NCBI GenBank assembly: GCA_947475735.1
Contig: CANJLQ010000001.1
Span: forward strand, 1 to 64,000
DNA: 64,000 bases
Origin: Caulobacteraceae bacterium
GTDB taxonomy: Bacteria > Pseudomonadota > Alphaproteobacteria > Caulobacterales > Caulobacteraceae
Direction: 5' to 3'
A program made the translations under genes and the position numbers. Shown here one piece after another: positions 61,779 to 64,000 of this stretch (position 1 is its first letter; each line of letters opens with the position of its first letter). The notes under the pieces were generated by a model that was not told where the DNA came from, did not search any database, and saw only the letters and a program-made list of their open reading frames with translations.

Positions 61779-63206
61779 ATGACCCGGCCGACCCGTCTCG
61801 CCTCGCGAGCCCTCAGAGGCCTGTATGCCGCCGCGGCGGCGGCCGTCCTGGTGGCGGCCGCCTCCCCGGCTGCGGCCCAGTCGACCATCCGCGACACCGA
61901 GGTCGAGGGCATCATCCGCGAGTGGTCGGACCCGGTGTTTACCGCCATGGGTCTGGAGCCGGCCGACGTCGAGGTCCTGCTGGTCGCCGACAACGACCTG
62001 AACGCCTTCGCCACGCGCGGGCGGATCATGGGCATCAACACGGGCCTGATCCTGCGCACAGAGGATCCCAACCAGCTGTTGGGCGTGATCGCCCACGAGG
62101 CCGGTCACATCAAGAACCGCCACACCCTGCGTGACGGGGCCCAGGGCGCGGGCATGCAGCCCCTTCTGATGTCCATGGCGCTGGGCGCGCTCGCCATCAT
62201 CGCAGGCGAGCCGGGGGCCGGCGCGGCGCTGCTGGGCTCGGGCCAGTATTTCGGCACTCTGGGGGCCCTGCGCTATCTTCAGGGCCAAGAGGGCGAGGCC
62301 GATATCACCGCCGCCCGGGGTCTCGAAGCCGCCGGCCAGTCCGGTCGGGGCCTCGTCTCCTTCTTCGAGAATTTCCGCAGCCAGGAAGTCTTCTCCGACG
62401 CTCGCCGCTACCCCTATTTCCGCAGCCACCCCCTGTCGGGCCAGCGGATCGAGGCCCTGCGCCGCCCCGTTGAGGCCATGTCCAACTACGGTCAGATCGA
62501 CAGCCCCGAGCGGATGGCCCAGCACGCCCTGATCCGGGCCAAGATCCACGCCTTCATGGATCCGCCGACCCAGACGCTGCGGACCTATCTGGAGAGCGAC
62601 ACCTCCTTCCCCGCGCGCTACGCCCGCGCCATCGCCTGGTACCGCGACGGCCAGACCCAGCGCGCGCTTGACGCCACCGACGCCCTGATCGCCGAAGACA
62701 CGGACAATCCCTATCTGTGGGAACTGAGGGGCCAGATCCTGTTCGAGGAAGGCCGCCCGACCGAAGCCATCGAGGCCCACCGCCGCGCTGTAGGCTTCCT
62801 GCCCGAGGCCCCTCTGCTGCGCATCAACCTCGCCCACGCCCTGATCGAGACCAACGACCCGGCCCAGCTGGACGAGGCGGTGGAGCAGCTGAAGATCGCC
62901 ACAGCCCGCGAGGACGACAACACCCTGGCCTGGCGTCTACTGTCCCAGGCCTACTCTAGCCAAGGCAAGGAGGGCGAGGCGCGACTGGCGTCGGCGGAGT
63001 TCTATTTCGCGGCCGGTGGCGAGGAACAGGCCACCCAGTTCGCCCTGCGCGCGCGCGATATGCTGCCGCGCGGTTCGATCGAATGGCGGCGCGCCATGGA
63101 CATCGTCCTGGCATCCGGCGCGACGATGGATGACATCAACGACCTGGACGCGCGTCAGGAGCGGCGTCGCGAGCGCGGCCCCGCCGTCATCCCGCCCGGT
63201 GCCTGA
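61779..63206 (+). CDS. Exported M48 metalloprotease with TPRs
   Basis: A 475-residue protein of the BepA/YfgC type, helping outer-membrane protein quality control. It has a signal peptide (ALRGLYAAAAAAVLVAAASP, cleaved after AAAQS), the catalytic zinc site GVIAHEAGHIKNRHTL (HExxH) with a third-ligand region QEGEADITAARGLE, and a C-terminal TPR region (~270-430) of helical repeats. Length and domain order match the family. A DsbA-like gene follows after 22 bases. Confidence 0.92.
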   Translation: MTRPTRLASRALRGLYAAAAAAVLVAAASPAAAQSTIRDTEVEGIIREWSDPVFTAMGLEPADVEVLLVADNDLNAFATRGRIMGINTGLILRTEDPNQLLGVIAHEAGHIKNRHTLRDGAQGAGMQPLLMSMALGALAIIAGEPGAGAALLGSGQYFGTLGALRYLQGQEGEADITAARGLEAAGQSGRGLVSFFENFRSQEVFSDARRYPYFRSHPLSGQRIEALRRPVEAMSNYGQIDSPERMAQHALIRAKIHAFMDPPTQTLRTYLESDTSFPARYARAIAWYRDGQTQRALDATDALIAEDTDNPYLWELRGQILFEEGRPTEAIEAHRRAVGFLPEAPLLRINLAHALIETNDPAQLDEAVEQLKIATAREDDNTLAWRLLSQAYSSQGKEGEARLASAEFYFAAGGEEQATQFALRARDMLPRGSIEWRRAMDIVLASGATMDDINDLDARQERRRERGPAVIPPGA

Positions 63207-63228
63207 CCCCATCTTCTCAGAGACCCGA

Positions 63229-64000
63229 ATGACCGACGACGCCCCCTCGCCGCCCCCGCCCGCGCGCGATCCCCTGGCCTTCTTCGCCTCCGGACGGGGC
63301 GGGGCCGCCGCCGTGGCGATCTCGGTCCTGGCCCTGGGTCTGGCGGCCGCTCCCTATGCGACCGGCGGCAATTTCGGCGAGAAGGTCCGCGCCTATCTGA
63401 TCGCCAACCCCCAGGTGCTGGACGAGGCCGTCCAGGCGCGACAGGCGGCAGAGGAGACCAACCGGGTCGAGACCATCAACGCCACCGTCGCCGCCAACGC
63501 CGCCCTTCTGGCTCCCGATCCGCGCGACCCGGCCGTCGGTCCGGCCGACGCCAAGGTCACCGTGATCGAATTCTTCGACTACCGCTGCCCGGGCTGCAAG
63601 GCAGTCTCAGAGGACTATCTGGCCCTGATCCGCAGCCACCCGGACGTGCGCTTCGTCTTCAAGGAATGGCCGATCCTGGACCGGGGCGGCGACACCAGCT
63701 CCAACTATGCCGCCCGTGCCGCCCTCGCCGCCCATGCCCAGGGCCGCTACCTGCCGGTGCACCAGGCCCTGATGGCCGAACAGGCTCTGGACGAAGCCGC
63801 CGTCGACCGCATCCTGGCAGAGAACGGCGTCGATCTGACCCGCGCCCGGGCCGTGATCGCCTCGCCCGAGACCGACGACCTGATCGCCGACATCCACGGC
63901 GTAGGTCAGACCCTGGGCCTCGTCGGCACCCCGACCTTCCTGATCAACGGCCGCACGACCTCGACCATCAATCCGGTCGAGGTCTCGGCCGCGATCGAGG
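63229..64000 (+). CDS. DsbA-family thiol oxidoreductase, 3' end missing
   Basis: A partial gene running off the right edge; 257 codons are visible. A proline-rich cytoplasmic start (PSPPPPARDPLAFF) is followed by a signal-anchor (GGAAAVAISVLALGLAAAPY), an alpha-helical section (LIANPQVLDEAVQARQAAEE) and a thioredoxin fold with the redox motif FFDYRCPGCKAVSEDY (CPGC) and the cis-proline GLVGTPTFLINGR. It resembles DsbA/Com1 proteins that handle periplasmic disulfides. The neighbouring M48 protease supports an envelope quality-control role. Confidence 0.88.
   Translation, partial: MTDDAPSPPPPARDPLAFFASGRGGAAAVAISVLALGLAAAPYATGGNFGEKVRAYLIANPQVLDEAVQARQAAEETNRVETINATVAANAALLAPDPRDPAVGPADAKVTVIEFFDYRCPGCKAVSEDYLALIRSHPDVRFVFKEWPILDRGGDTSSNYAARAALAAHAQGRYLPVHQALMAEQALDEAAVDRILAENGVDLTRARAVIASPETDDLIADIHGVGQTLGLVGTPTFLINGRTTSTINPVEVSAAIE

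Overview
The window is high-GC, densely coded chromosomal DNA from an alphaproteobacterium, most likely a Caulobacterales member of the Brevundimonas/Caulobacter type. The grounds are a holdfast polysaccharide cluster (hfs genes), RcdA and TrcR cell-cycle proteins, a DUF1192 protein, an RNase E ending in a GWW motif, and very short intergenic gaps with ATGA/TGATG overlaps. No rRNA, tRNA or CRISPR array was recognised.

Layout. 1-2.5 kb is a scar of mobile DNA: a P4-type tyrosine integrase flanked by decayed coding sequence, including a 5'-truncated, frameshifted mannonate dehydratase (manD). 2.5-7 kb holds quinone-linked D-lactate dehydrogenase and an unusual secreted DUF305/beta-propeller protein. 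7-15 kb is the holdfast cluster: hfsE-hfsF-hfsG-GT2 on the plus strand, hfsB and hfsA on the minus strand, and hfsD divergent. A CtrA-like box lies between hfsA and hfsD. 15-25 kb mixes housekeeping genes (GDPD, ABC exporter, L31, L,D-transpeptidase, RcdA, quinone oxidoreductase, TrcR) with a tandem pair of secreted CVNH/beta-gamma-crystallin proteins. 25-36 kb carries UvrD, a small toxin-antitoxin pair, a Wzy-type polymerase that may serve the holdfast pathway, topoisomerase IV subunit B, a DEAD-box helicase, a diguanylate cyclase with a second CtrA-like box, and PlsC.

36-46 kb is one nearly gapless minus-strand unit: iscR, a cysteine desulfurase, sufB, a small membrane protein, sufC, sufD, sufS, sufT, sufA, then metN, metI, metQ and a TfoX-domain gene. 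An IscR-like palindrome overlaps the -10 box of its predicted promoter. An intergenic repeat separates sufD from sufS and appears to supply the sufS Shine-Dalgarno sequence. 46-64 kb is dominated by envelope and cell-wall functions (TerC, a NamZ-like muramidase, M23 peptidase plus bactofilin, PBP1A, an AmiC-type amidase, M48 protease, a DsbA-like protein cut by the right edge), with TyrRS, peroxiredoxin, RF2 (prfB with a programmed +1 frameshift) and RNase E.

No wholly new defence or biosynthetic system stands out. The least explained signals are the tandem CVNH/crystallin proteins, the DUF305-propeller fusion, the membrane protein inside the suf operon, two ~131-133 bp inverted-repeat elements, and a pair of opposed four-copy heptamer arrays between prfB and the PBP1A gene.
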